Assembly (NCBI GenBank): GCA_900074725.1
Contig: LT598460.1
Coordinates: 625,502-689,501 of the forward strand
Direction: 5' to 3'
DNA: 64,000 nucleotides
Origin: Lachancea dasiensis
Lineage: Eukaryota > Ascomycota > Saccharomycetes > Saccharomycetales > Saccharomycetaceae
This document shows, piece after piece, positions 51,404 through 61,443 of this stretch (position 1 is the first letter of the stretch; each line of letters opens with the position of its first letter). The notes under the pieces were generated by a model, which was not told the DNA's origin, did no database searches, and saw only the letters and a program-made list of their open reading frames with translations. The translations under genes and the position numbers were made by a program.

Positions 51404-51961
51404 TTACAACTCACCGGCCTCCTCAACAACGATTTTTGCGCGAGGTCTGCCGGACATGGTTCCGTAGGACTCAATGACTTTGACTACTTCCATTCCCTTG
51501 GTAACTTCACCAAAAACAACGTGCTTGCCATCTAGCCAAGGACAAGGCACCGTCGTGATGAAAAACTGGGACCCGTTAGAGTTGGGACCGGCGTTAGCCA
51601 TGGAAAGAAGGCCGGCCTTGTCGTGTCTCTTGGAAAAGTTCTCATCTTGGAACTTGTTTCCATAGATGGATTTACCGCCGTATCCGTTAGTTAAGTCAGT
51701 GTCCCCACCTTGCAGCATGAAGTTTGGAATTACTCTGTGGAAAGGAACGCCTTTGTAACCAAAACCCTTTTCGCCTGAACAAAGAGCTCTGAAGTTTTCA
51801 GCAGTCTTGGGAACGACCTCGTTGTAGAGCTCGAACTCAATTCTGTTTTGCTTGGTTCCATTGATGCTTGTGTCGAAAAAAACCTTCGAGCCCAATTGAA
51901 CGTTTGAGGTGGAGAACATGCGCGATTGACGCAACAGAGAGCGGTTAGCGGTAGAAAACAT
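51404..51961 (-). CDS. CPR3: Cpr3: mitochondrial cyclophilin (peptidyl-prolyl isomerase)
   Basis: 185-residue cyclophilin with an N-terminal mitochondrial presequence ([20 protein letters not shown], rich in Ser/Arg). The cyclophilin core is complete: [16 protein letters not shown] with the catalytic Arg, [13 protein letters not shown], and [12 protein letters not shown]. It assists protein folding in the mitochondrial matrix (S. cerevisiae Cpr3, 182 aa). An in-frame ATG at 52042 would add 27 residues; the ATG at 51961 matches the S. cerevisiae start and is chosen. Confidence 0.95.
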   Translation of the reverse strand: MFSTANRSLLRQSRMFSTSNVQLGSKVFFDTSINGTKQNRIEFELYNEVVPKTAENFRALCSGEKGFGYKGVPFHRVIPNFMLQGGDTDLTNGYGGKSIYGNKFQDENFSKRHDKAGLLSMANAGPNSNGSQFFITTVPCPWLDGKHVVFGEVTKGMEVVKVIESYGTMSGRPRAKIVVEEAGEL

Positions 51962-52135
51962 TTTCAAACTAAATAAAAGACTTTCAATGAGGCTAAAGTT
52001 GTGCAAAGTAAACCTTTTCAGCGTTGTCTGCTCCAAGCTCATCTATCGAGTTATATGTACTTAATTATTTTCCACCTTCAGCCGACACCACGTGACTGTG
52101 TAATGTCACTCTGGGTGATCATGATAGTAAGCAGC

Positions 52136-54469
52136 TTAGGATGCCAGCAACTCCTTGACTAGACGCATTTGTTTGTGGAGTAAATGAAGCCATTCGAGCG
52201 TTTCCTGGGAACTGCCCCCGAGAACGGCCTCATGCAGTCCTGGTAGAACATCACCCTTATAACCCAGCAGCTTATCGGGCCCAAATATAGCGTGCTTCAT
52301 CCAGTCTCTGTCCTTAAGCCCTCGGTCAGTCAGGAACAAACGATCTAGCCGTTTGAGCTTGGCGTTCAATTTGGTCAGATTGATGTAGATAGAGATTTTA
52401 TTGTGAATCTTGTACCATGGATAGTCCCTCACGACTAGCTTGCGAAGTGAGGCAGTCTGATGGTCGAAAGCCAGACTCTCATGATTCACAATGTGCGTGA
52501 TTAACGTCGAAAGATTTCGAGCTTTCTCCTGCATAAACTCGTTTCCGGTGAATGTTTGGTTCAACATTTCGTACCAAGTTTCATAGTAACGCCCAATGTC
52601 TTTAATGTAGTCGTGTACACTGAAGTTCACAACCTCGTTCTCACTCAGCTGCAGAACTGCCATCCCTGTGAAAATAGCCATGGTATTATGTAAGTGGTAG
52701 CCAGGATCTCCGTACTTTTCCATCCACGTATATGTGTCGTAGTTAGTGTGATACTGGTAAACAGCATCGTCGCGACCGTCGGCCACGAACTTAAAATTTG
52801 CCGACGGGATTCCCAGGTGGTTCTGGAAAACTGCAAAATCCGTACCAGATCCAAGTATACCTACATGGCCCTGTGATTGGCTCTCCCAGACGTCTAGTAA
52901 CGTGTCGTCTGGCTTACCTGAGAAACGGGTGGATGCAGCGGACTTTCTCAATAGTTCTGATAACAATGGATTGGCTTCACATTTGAATTGGGAGCCAGAA
53001 ATTGCGGTATCGAGATTAAAATACGTCAGAACTTGTTTTTGTAACCTCGATGCATGGTTTTCTCCATATTCAGTAGAGCCTAGCATTGCTGGTTCTTCAC
53101 CGTCCCAGCTCACCAACTGAATGGTTCGCAGCGGCCTCCATCCCTTGGATACGAGCTCACTTAGGCCTCTAGCCACTTCCAGTAGTATACTACTGCCACT
53201 GTTAGGATCTCCTGCTCCCCCGACTGTCCACGAGTCCCTGTGATTTCCAATTATAATGGTGCTGCCTCCCAAGATACCGGGGATCTCGGCAATCACATCA
53301 GTAATTTCCTTAATTTTGTATTCTTGCTGATTGAAGACCCTAACTTGAACGTCAGGATCCGAAGGCCCACTGAAATACTCAAAGCCCTTTACATTACCCC
53401 CAACATCGAAAGCGATGCCCTTATTGTTCAAATGAGGCAAGAGCTTGGCGATATCACGTTGACTCATAGGGATCGATGGAATTGTTGGTATTTTGCCCAT
53501 GGGTGATGTCCGTTTGGTATTCGGTGATTTGGAAGCGTACCCTGGAGTCGTAGGGTCACCTGGAAATTCAGTAAAGTACTCCACTGAGCCTCTCTGAAAG
53601 CCACTAGGGTTTCGGGCGGGTCCGTGTGGATATGCTTTGTAACCATTGGCCTCCGTGACATTTCCGTCATCAAAAGTGTCCGTGTACAAAATGACAGCAG
53701 AGGCGCCGTGGGCCTCGGCGTTTTTGACTTTGAGACCACGAAACATGGAGTCGTAGCGAATAATGTGAACCTTACCTTTCAAATCAATACCATGGTCCTT
53801 CAAAAGATCGTAGTCCTCTGACTTCCCGTAACCACAGTACACAAAACTTGCAGTCACATTTCCGTTGGCCGAATAACCATGGAAAGCCCTCACTGGATGA
53901 GGGCCAGAGCTGGATGGATCTTCGGCCACAAAGTCCTCCATCATTTCTGACTCAAACACGGTGTTTCCTCCAATAACTAAAGACATTCCAGTGTCTACCG
54001 GTGTATTGAGCCAAGGATAGTATTTCTCTAGTTTTAAAGAAAAACCGAGTGCTTTAAGCTCGTCCACCGTGTATTGTAGAGCATCTTCGTCACCCGTCAG
54101 ATGCCTGTGCGAAGTATAGGTCCTCAGATGTTGTTGTGCGTGGTTTTCTCGTTGCAAGCTCTCGAGATATATGCGGTAAGTTTCTGCCTTTGTGAGTTTG
54201 CTGAAGTGGAGCCGTCGGAAATCCCGAGACAAAGACGTTCTAGGCAAAAATGCAAGTGTGAAACCCAGATATAATAGTGCTGTAGCCATAACTGCGTACA
54301 TAAATTGCACTCGATGTCTCTTAACAGTATCATACCCAGTTTTTAGTCCATTGATTGTGTTGCTCCGACCGCGAGCAAAAATGGATGCAACAGAATTCTC
54401 CCTCGTTCTGCCATGATGAATCAATGGTTGTGATTCCTCGTTCCCATTCGTCGGATCCTCTGTGTTCAT
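52136..54469 (-). CDS. VPS70: Vps70: M28-family membrane peptidase
   Basis: 777-residue type II membrane protein of the glutamate-carboxypeptidase II/transferrin-receptor-like family (S. cerevisiae Vps70, 811 aa), linked to vacuolar protein sorting. There is a cytoplasmic N-tail of about 50 residues, one membrane span (about 54-75; FMYAVMATALLYLGFTLAF), a protease-associated domain, then the M28 zinc domain. Visible metal-site motifs are IGNHRDSW (His) with GAGDPNSGSS (Asp), SWDGEEPAMLGSTEYG (Glu pair) and YQYHTNYDTYTW (His). The site looks intact. The TFR-type dimerisation region closes the protein. In S. cerevisiae it is YJR126C, beside ENT3 and RSF2. Confidence 0.94.
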   Translation of the reverse strand: MNTEDPTNGNEESQPLIHHGRTRENSVASIFARGRSNTINGLKTGYDTVKRHRVQFMYAVMATALLYLGFTLAFLPRTSLSRDFRRLHFSKLTKAETYRIYLESLQRENHAQQHLRTYTSHRHLTGDEDALQYTVDELKALGFSLKLEKYYPWLNTPVDTGMSLVIGGNTVFESEMMEDFVAEDPSSSGPHPVRAFHGYSANGNVTASFVYCGYGKSEDYDLLKDHGIDLKGKVHIIRYDSMFRGLKVKNAEAHGASAVILYTDTFDDGNVTEANGYKAYPHGPARNPSGFQRGSVEYFTEFPGDPTTPGYASKSPNTKRTSPMGKIPTIPSIPMSQRDIAKLLPHLNNKGIAFDVGGNVKGFEYFSGPSDPDVQVRVFNQQEYKIKEITDVIAEIPGILGGSTIIIGNHRDSWTVGGAGDPNSGSSILLEVARGLSELVSKGWRPLRTIQLVSWDGEEPAMLGSTEYGENHASRLQKQVLTYFNLDTAISGSQFKCEANPLLSELLRKSAASTRFSGKPDDTLLDVWESQSQGHVGILGSGTDFAVFQNHLGIPSANFKFVADGRDDAVYQYHTNYDTYTWMEKYGDPGYHLHNTMAIFTGMAVLQLSENEVVNFSVHDYIKDIGRYYETWYEMLNQTFTGNEFMQEKARNLSTLITHIVNHESLAFDHQTASLRKLVVRDYPWYKIHNKISIYINLTKLNAKLKRLDRLFLTDRGLKDRDWMKHAIFGPDKLLGYKGDVLPGLHEAVLGGSSQETLEWLHLLHKQMRLVKELLAS

Positions 54470-55431
54470 TTGTCGTCGACGTCAGTTATAGCGATGAGTT
54501 GTTTCTTTCATGGGAGCATGTTATTCCCTTAATAAACGAATACAATCGTAACTGGCGACCAAGTAAAACAAAAGTGGACCCACATTTAAGGTTTCCTGAT
54601 AAGTATGATTCGCGAGACTGTTCTTAGCGATCAATTAACATGAACTGTTCTTTCCGGGGCCAACTATCTAAATTATTCATCAGTACCGTCATAGAGCTGA
54701 TGTTTCCCCCTTTACGATTATTACACTTCGGTATTACGGGACTACACGTAGACGCATTAGCTGCCCGAATATTACAGTTTCACGCTCATATTGAGAGAAA
54801 GTGTCCGCATTGCCCAATCGTACATGTACTACACTGTCACGAAGCGGCGCATTATTTTGTTGTAAACCGAGGTCGTGACAGTGGTGTACGAAGTGATTAA
54901 GTCAAGTGTCAGTGAAACAAATGTAAGCTAGATCAAACGACAGTCCATGAAGGACCGACATCTCTTGCGATGACTTTTCCGGTTTACGACAGACTATTCG
55001 AGAAGATCTGCATTTAACTTTAAATTTGTATAAAGTCTGATTTTTTGATCCGTGAGAAAAACAACACGTATCTCAAATAATCAGGGAGAGCTAACTTGAG
55101 TTCCAGATACCTGATTTTAGTCAGATTGCAATGGTCATTGATAAATCGAGCAGAAAGGACATCACTTCATCGATTGGTAACGACCTCGACAAGAAGATAT
55201 TAGTTTACTTGCCGATCAATGTCAAGAAACGTACCCACACAAATGCACGGTATACATCTTTACCGACGTTCAGAAGGAAAACTTGATTTTCAAAAATACA
55301 GCAAATAAGGGGGATAGTTTTTCGCCAAGAGGAAGCTTCTTTCTCTTCATATAACGTTGCATTCACAGTCAATAGTGTTGGATCGAGTATATGCAGTAAC
55401 CTCCCCTCCTCCAGAAGAAAAAAATTATCCT
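54470..55431. other. VPS70 promoter / gene-poor region
   Basis: 962 bp between VPS70 and the cupin gene, both on the minus strand. Two small open frames occur (54640-54900 plus, 55205-55435 minus), but neither resembles a protein family. I see no repeat or RNA gene. Confidence 0.5.
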
Positions 55432-56091
55432 TCATAATAATGGCTTGAGTTCGAGGGCCCGTTGCTCTCCTACCAATTCTGTAAGTGCTTCAGAACCCGG
55501 GAAAGGCTTATAGTCGGTATATTCAAAGCCTGGAACCACTACTTCGCTAATTAGCAAGCCATTATCAAATTCATCATTCGGAAGCAGAAAGCTGGCTTTC
55601 CAAACACCACCAGGAACAACCCATTGAGATACCTCGCCCTTTGAGTAGTCAAATCCAACTTTGAAACTTTTGACTGTGCCATCTGGGTATATCAAAACAT
55701 ATTGTCCCTTTCCGCGCTGCAAAATGTGAATATTACGACTAGTGTTCATGATCATCTTTGACACAGGTGCATCTGGCGTCAATAGGTAGTAAATAAGGGT
55801 CGAGTAATTGCGGTCCGATTTGTATTCCGGATCCGAGGAATTTGTGGGCATAACGCTAGCCTGCTTCTTTGCCTCTTCTTGATCCTGCTCGCTACCATAC
55901 TTCAACACGAAGGGTGATCTATCGGTTTCACAAAAATATCCATTTTCGGCGTGTTTAACAAGTTTATAATGGTTTATAAACTCTTGAAGGGGGTGGGGAG
56001 GTTGCGTAGCTGGAAATCGTACGAATTGTGGGAATTCGATGTCAGCTTCTGGAGCACTATCGATCGTGGTCGACTTGAACAGGTCTGTCAT
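55432..56091 (-). CDS. Cupin-fold protein (YML079W-like)
   Basis: 219-residue homologue of S. cerevisiae YML079W (201 aa), a cupin of the RmlC-like jelly-roll superfamily whose structure is known but whose substrate is not. Core strands read STLIYYLLTPDAPVSKMIMNTSRNIHILQRGKGQYVLIYPDG and WVVPGGVWKASFLL. The segment PGFEYTDYKPFPGSEALTEL near the C-terminus is the family's closing region. First ATG used. Position between CPR3/VPS70 and DUS1 matches YML078W-079W-080W. Confidence 0.92.
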   Translation of the reverse strand: MTDLFKSTTIDSAPEADIEFPQFVRFPATQPPHPLQEFINHYKLVKHAENGYFCETDRSPFVLKYGSEQDQEEAKKQASVMPTNSSDPEYKSDRNYSTLIYYLLTPDAPVSKMIMNTSRNIHILQRGKGQYVLIYPDGTVKSFKVGFDYSKGEVSQWVVPGGVWKASFLLPNDEFDNGLLISEVVVPGFEYTDYKPFPGSEALTELVGEQRALELKPLL

Positions 56092-56225
56092 ACTCTCAAG
56101 GATAAGGAACTACTGCAAGCTTTAACCTTCAATGACCGATGCCGTAGCAATTCATCTAGCTAATAGCACGGAGTGCTTTTAATTCCAAAAATTCCCTTCC
56201 GTATATAAGTATATCAGGATAAAGT

Positions 56226-57566
56226 CTAAGCAACCAAAGTCTGTTCATTCGAAGTGCTGGATGCTATTTCCTCCTTCCGCTTCTTATCCTGATGCGAATC
56301 AATGACATTGGTTTCATTGGTTTCATTGGTTTCATTGGTTTCATTGGTTTCATGGGTCCGTTTCAAGGCTTCGACGACTCTTTTATCGCTAGTAACACCG
56401 TTTACTGGCCTAAAATAAGGTTGGCATCTCCAGTAAGGCACCTTTTTGTAAGAACCACCCCACAGTTCCAGCTTACCAGTGGTTACTGCATCCTGGATTT
56501 CAATATCCGGCTGTTGAAATATCTCTTGCACAACTTCTTCAACCTTAGAGACAACCTTCTTATCCCAGTCTTCGAACTCCGTCTTCGCATTCATCGAAGC
56601 CAAATTGGCTCTAATGTCTGTGTGCAAAGGCAAAAAGGGACGCAGAATCTTGAAAAAATGGGACTTCATTGCAATGCGCGACGCATTTGATCCCTCGCAG
56701 CTCTTGACGATCTCAAAATACTCCCTTAGTAATTTGTCTACACGAGGAAAAACTTTGTCCTTATCATTTGCATGGTCTGTATTGAAAACCCCAGGATTGT
56801 ATAAATTCCCTTCAGCGCTCATCACTGCATCACAATGTATTTCATTCATGCATCTTGAAATATCTTCTGGATATAGAATGTTCCCGTTCGCAAAAAAAAC
56901 TGTATCCTTCGGCAGGTTATCCCGCAGGTAGCGTATAATATCCCAGTCAGCTAAGCCTGTCTTCTGACCTTTTTGCTCGCGAAGACGACCATGGACCGTC
57001 AGGAATTGAGCTCCCGCATCCAAAACCATTTTGGCATACTCCAAAGTTTTCTCACGCTCAGGGAACACTCGTATTTTTGCTGTAACTGGTACATTCAAAT
57101 TATCATGGAGTTTGCGAATGAGCTTGTGAATGAGGTCCCACTCTTCCATCAAGAAAGATCCGTAGCGACCCTTCTTGGCAATACCCTGTGGACAGCCCAA
57201 GTTGAGATCCACCGCGTCACATTTGTCTTCCACCAGCTTAGCGGCCGCCAAAAGGTACTCGGGATCATTAGCGCAGAATTGCACCACCAGTGGGCGATCT
57301 ACATCATTACACCCATCTTGATTGCACCACATGTCGTTGCGATACTTCTCAGAAGTGGCAAAGTTTTTTGCGTGAAACATTGGCGTATAAGCCAGCGTGG
57401 CCCCATATCTCCTTGATAGGATTCTCCACGCAAGCTCAGATTGATCTACCATGGGGGCCACAATTTTGGTGGGCTTTCCAATTTTTTCGAAGAGAACTCT
57501 TCCAGTAAGTTTAGCATTTGGACTAGACACTAACGCCCCATTTTGAGCTGCATCACTCACAGTCAT
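56226..57566 (-). CDS. DUS1: Dus1: tRNA-dihydrouridine(16/17) synthase
   Basis: 446-residue FMN-dependent TIM-barrel enzyme that reduces uridines 16 and 17 in the tRNA D-loop (S. cerevisiae Dus1, 423 aa). Visible are the FMN region IVAPMVDQSELAWR, the catalytic Cys C125 in DLNLGCPQGIAKKGRYG, and later TVHGRLREQKG and VFFANGNI. The Lys/Glu-rich C-terminal tail contains five tandem copies of a NET/ETN tripeptide encoded by a 9-bp DNA repeat, absent from S. cerevisiae as far as I recall. First ATG used. Confidence 0.95.
   Translation of the reverse strand: MTVSDAAQNGALVSSPNAKLTGRVLFEKIGKPTKIVAPMVDQSELAWRILSRRYGATLAYTPMFHAKNFATSEKYRNDMWCNQDGCNDVDRPLVVQFCANDPEYLLAAAKLVEDKCDAVDLNLGCPQGIAKKGRYGSFLMEEWDLIHKLIRKLHDNLNVPVTAKIRVFPEREKTLEYAKMVLDAGAQFLTVHGRLREQKGQKTGLADWDIIRYLRDNLPKDTVFFANGNILYPEDISRCMNEIHCDAVMSAEGNLYNPGVFNTDHANDKDKVFPRVDKLLREYFEIVKSCEGSNASRIAMKSHFFKILRPFLPLHTDIRANLASMNAKTEFEDWDKKVVSKVEEVVQEIFQQPDIEIQDAVTTGKLELWGGSYKKVPYWRCQPYFRPVNGVTSDKRVVEALKRTHETNETNETNETNETNVIDSHQDKKRKEEIASSTSNEQTLVA
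56306..56350. repeat. 9-bp microsatellite, five perfect copies, inside DUS1
   Basis: CATTGGTTT is repeated five times without a mismatch and encodes the (NET)n tract on the minus strand. Since the unit is a multiple of three, length changes keep the frame. Confidence 0.95.
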
Positions 57567-57828
57567 TGAATAGGCCCTTTTGATGATACCTGATAAACTG
57601 CACGAGGTAGTGTTCTTAAATCGTAACCTCCAAATCTTGAATGTTGGAAAGATGAGCGGATAAAGTCAAGTTATACTGATCAGAAAATGAGCTAATATCT
57701 CGATCAATACCTCCGCGCTAGACTTTGCGGTCAACTGTTATTCGTTTGGGTCTTAGCCTTATTATGGTTATGCTACTCATCGCGATGAAGATTTTCCACG
57801 GTGCAGTTGACATTTATTACTTTTTGGA

Positions 57829-60800
57829 TCATTTCTCTTGGTCGGACGTCGTCTTCGACGACAGCCCATGGTTGGCCAGGTTGAAAATGGCTCTGGATTG
57901 TAAGGCATGAGCAAATAGTAAAGCGATTGGCCAGATGGGGGCATCTCCTAGGATTCGCACTCCCAGGTAAAGAGAGCGGGACGAGATTCTGGCCTTTAAA
58001 ATTAAGTCCACTGTTTCTGCGATATCGGTATTCGGACTCATCGCTTTGCGCGCCAAATCGTCATCTAGAGCCTCAACGTCAAGGGCCCCATTTGCTTGTA
58101 GTCTCAGAAATTCCGCATATGATTGCATGTTATATCCTTTGGGCAGAAGGTGCTCTTCTATTTTTTTCAATATAGTCTCTGATTTTAGCCACAGCGTTCT
58201 GTCCACAGCTTTGAGAACTTCAGTAGATTGTCCATCGCGGTAATTACCAGCCCACATTTCAACACGTTTCAGATATTCCGCAATAATGAGAATTGAGGTA
58301 AAGATGCAAGTGATGGAAAAAATCGGAGTTCGGAGAGATGTTTTTTCGGCGTTTTTTACAATAAAGACAGTGTCCACCCAAAACTTGACGATGTTGAGAG
58401 CGTAGTCGGTGGCCTCTCGTAAAACTTCCCAATCGCGGTATTTTTCTAAGCATTCATTCATTCCCTCCCAATCTTTAAACCATATTTTTTTCATGATGTC
58501 AGTGATAGTTAAACATTTGCGTATCTTGGCAAAATTGAGAAGCGGTATGATCAACCTTAGTGAGGGATTAGAGTTGATAAACGCAATATTTCCCTCGTTA
58601 GCTATAATCACACCACCATTTTTTAGGTATAATGCTTCCCAATACTTGAGCAAAGATTCGATGATGGGCCGGCAATTCATGCGCCACTTGACGTCTAAGA
58701 TCTGTTCATTTGTCTCTTGTCGCAGATTGTACTGCTCTATGAAAATTTTCTCATGGATCGAAATCAATAGAGAAAGTAATGTTTTAAAAGAGACCTTTTT
58801 ATTCTCATAAAAGAACTGGTAACCATTTGTAAGGTAAATAAGACAGTTTTTATAACTCTCACCGCCGTTCGAGAGTTCAATTAGAGAGAATTTCGAGTCA
58901 AGTGAAATGTGGTAGCCTTGTAGAAGACTAGCCCACTGTTCAGGGCTCTCGCAGAAATAAAGATCTTCGCGGTAACAAGGAATACCACATTTTAAGTCAA
59001 TCGAGTGAAAGCAGCAATCAAGCCCCACTAAAGAGTTGAAAAGATTGGATATAAGCAAAACTGTGTGACAAGTTCGTATCCTCGATTGAGCAAGCACAAA
59101 GTAATTGTAGTTGCGCTCGTTTTGTTCTGGTGACTCATATTCTTGCCTCTTTTTTTGCAACAGATGCGGATTATCTTGGTAATCAAGTATGTGGTCACTG
59201 TCAATTGGCGGAGTTAGGATTGTCTCCAGTGGCATATTCAATTGCGTCATTTTGATCAACTCTATCAGTGACCTAATTTGTGTGTTCATGATCAAGGTGA
59301 AAGACACATCATTGTTAAATATGCCGATAAAAATCAACAAAACCATGCTTTGTATGAGCCAAAGTGGGGATTTTTGATTATGTCCAACTGTCCTTTCCAA
59401 ATATTCTCTGATACGGAATCGACAAATGTTGAATAACAGCAGAGCATGGGATGAGTGAAAACCGTAAAGTGCACCGATCATTGCAATAGACAACAAAAAG
59501 AAGTAACTATCAGCAGAGGGCCTGATTGAATGAAGGTGAATAAAGCCGAAATAGCGATGAAACTCATCCTGGTATAGATTCACATATGTGTTGAGCTCAG
59601 TTAAAGTTGGAAATTGATCAGCCGACAGATCATTCGATTTCAAGATATGATTCCTCAACTCCTCAGTAAAAAATTGTAGTCTAGTTCCTTTCCTCTTGCG
59701 TATGGACGTCCGCTCAGAATTTTCCGGCATTGGCGAGGTAAAATCGTTTTGGTTCTCCAAGATCTTTTTGAACAAATCAATTTGGCGCGATTTGAAAAAC
59801 ATGGGTAAGTCGCTTTTTCTGTGATACTTCTTGGATGGCCTTGGCGCACTCCTCGCTGCATTAAAGTTTAGATCCTCGAGACTTCCGTCGGCGAATTTTT
59901 CGATGAGACCAGGAATAAAAGCTACTTTTGACTTGTCTTCCATTTTTGAAAGTGGAGTGGCCGCATTAACGGCTGGTGTCGAATTTGTTGTTGTACCTTC
60001 AGAGTTAGAGTAAGGAAAACCAATTTCATTAAAATCATTCACGTCCACTTTGAAATTTCCGTCGACATGTGTATTGATGAACTGGGACAGCCAATGCTCG
60101 TGTCGATCCGAATGGGAGCCCGTTGGTTTTTGCCTAGAAGGGGGTGTATGCTCCGGGATTGAGTCAAGAGGTACGGGTTGCGGGATCTCAGAAGATGAGT
60201 CGTAGCTGAAGAAATCTAAACTCGAGTCTGTAGGAAGGTAGCCTGTAAAACCTCCTGAGCCACCGACCGATGATCCTATTTGCAGAAAATCCGAGAGCCA
60301 CGGCGTCGTGGTAGCAAAGGCGGAGCGAATATCGGGAGTTGAACTGTGCTGATGACCCAGTGTGCCTGAAAGTCGGTCCTTTTCTTCAAAAGGTTGGGGT
60401 GGAAGAGTTTCAGGTGGTAGAGAATGATGCTGGTCCCTGTTGAGCGAATGATCGACAACAGCTTCTGGAAGCTCTAACAAAGATGGGAACGGCAGCATTT
60501 CGAGGTCCACGCCGCTCTCAAGTGCCTTTTCGACCAGCTCCTGGGCTGAAAGCTGCGGTGTTGAGAAGCCCACTTGGTGTGGAATATCGGGAATCGCGTT
60601 GTCTATGATACCAGGAGCGTCTTTGGCCTGGGTATACGTAATTGAACTGGCAGCTGAAAAAGAAGCATGCCTTTTGCGTTTGCGCTGCTTCTCAAGCAGG
60701 TCGCCGTGCTCTGACGGAGCATACGGAGAAGAGTTCACGGCAGTGGAAGATACAAAGGGACTATTATGTGCGGCCGACGAGACCGGTGTGATGTTGTTCT

Positions 60801-61443
60801 TGTGAGGCATCGGCAGCATGGTTTGCTTGTTACCGGTGATGGTTATGATGTGATCTTCATTCAAATGTTGTTTGGCATCTCGCGAAGCACCTTTCTGCAC
60901 GGAGCCGGGCCGAGCAGAATCAGACCTAGAGCCGGAACCAGCGTCCATAACGGAAGAGTGCAATTTCTGTTGGTGTCGAAGAACCAGGTCGCGCCGCGCA
61001 AAACACCGGCCACAGAAAGCACACAGATATGGTTTTTCATTCGTGTGAGCCCGCTGATGACGCTTCAGATGCTCTTGACGGGCAAACCCTCGCGTGCAGA
61101 TTGCACATAAAAAAGGACGGGGCCTGTCGGTCTTGATCGCACGCGATTTTTTTGGAATTGGCAGAGTTGCAGGAGTGGCAGACGCAGAATCAGAAGCAGA
61201 GTCAGAAGCAGAGGCGGGGCCAGACGGCACCGGCCCGCCAGGAGCACCGATCTCATTGTCCCCAGAGACTGCTTCAACAACACCCGTCGTATACAGTGAC
61301 CCGCCAACTCCGGCCAGGGCCGACGTTGGACTTGCCGTGGCAGACATCGTGGAGCATGTCGAGGAGCCTACAGAGCTCGTGGTGGGTCCAGTGCCGGTCT
61401 CTACAGCCTGCTGTATGGGATCTCTGGACTTATAAAGCGCCAT
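57829..61443 (-). CDS. TDA9: C2H2 zinc-finger transcription factor (Tda9/Rsf2 ancestor)
   Basis: 1204-residue regulator. Two adjacent C2H2 fingers of the Msn2/Adr1 type (C113-C116-H129-H133 and C141-C144-H157-H162; [40 protein letters not shown]) follow a Ser/Ala-rich N-terminus. The long middle is low complexity. The C-terminal half (about residues 600-1000) is the fungal transcription-factor regulatory domain ([16 protein letters not shown]-type segment). S. cerevisiae has two WGD copies, TDA9 (YML081W) and RSF2 (YJR127C), which act in non-fermentable carbon regulation. Here DUS1 and VPS70 are close together on one side, so this is the single ancestor of both. Symbol could equally be RSF2. 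Confidence 0.93.
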   Translation of the reverse strand: MALYKSRDPIQQAVETGTGPTTSSVGSSTCSTMSATASPTSALAGVGGSLYTTGVVEAVSGDNEIGAPGGPVPSGPASASDSASDSASATPATLPIPKKSRAIKTDRPRPFLCAICTRGFARQEHLKRHQRAHTNEKPYLCAFCGRCFARRDLVLRHQQKLHSSVMDAGSGSRSDSARPGSVQKGASRDAKQHLNEDHIITITGNKQTMLPMPHKNNITPVSSAAHNSPFVSSTAVNSSPYAPSEHGDLLEKQRKRKRHASFSAASSITYTQAKDAPGIIDNAIPDIPHQVGFSTPQLSAQELVEKALESGVDLEMLPFPSLLELPEAVVDHSLNRDQHHSLPPETLPPQPFEEKDRLSGTLGHQHSSTPDIRSAFATTTPWLSDFLQIGSSVGGSGGFTGYLPTDSSLDFFSYDSSSEIPQPVPLDSIPEHTPPSRQKPTGSHSDRHEHWLSQFINTHVDGNFKVDVNDFNEIGFPYSNSEGTTTNSTPAVNAATPLSKMEDKSKVAFIPGLIEKFADGSLEDLNFNAARSAPRPSKKYHRKSDLPMFFKSRQIDLFKKILENQNDFTSPMPENSERTSIRKRKGTRLQFFTEELRNHILKSNDLSADQFPTLTELNTYVNLYQDEFHRYFGFIHLHSIRPSADSYFFLLSIAMIGALYGFHSSHALLLFNICRFRIREYLERTVGHNQKSPLWLIQSMVLLIFIGIFNNDVSFTLIMNTQIRSLIELIKMTQLNMPLETILTPPIDSDHILDYQDNPHLLQKKRQEYESPEQNERNYNYFVLAQSRIRTCHTVLLISNLFNSLVGLDCCFHSIDLKCGIPCYREDLYFCESPEQWASLLQGYHISLDSKFSLIELSNGGESYKNCLIYLTNGYQFFYENKKVSFKTLLSLLISIHEKIFIEQYNLRQETNEQILDVKWRMNCRPIIESLLKYWEALYLKNGGVIIANEGNIAFINSNPSLRLIIPLLNFAKIRKCLTITDIMKKIWFKDWEGMNECLEKYRDWEVLREATDYALNIVKFWVDTVFIVKNAEKTSLRTPIFSITCIFTSILIIAEYLKRVEMWAGNYRDGQSTEVLKAVDRTLWLKSETILKKIEEHLLPKGYNMQSYAEFLRLQANGALDVEALDDDLARKAMSPNTDIAETVDLILKARISSRSLYLGVRILGDAPIWPIALLFAHALQSRAIFNLANHGLSSKTTSDQEK

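Noticed and set aside
54640-54900. 86-codon frame with Cys/His residues upstream of VPS70
   Set aside because: It starts with ATG but shows no recognisable motif or promoter, and the composition looks random.
55205-55435. 76-codon frame whose ATG overlaps the stop of the cupin gene (ATGA)
   Set aside because: No family similarity, and yeast does not normally couple translation this way. It is most likely 3' untranslated sequence.
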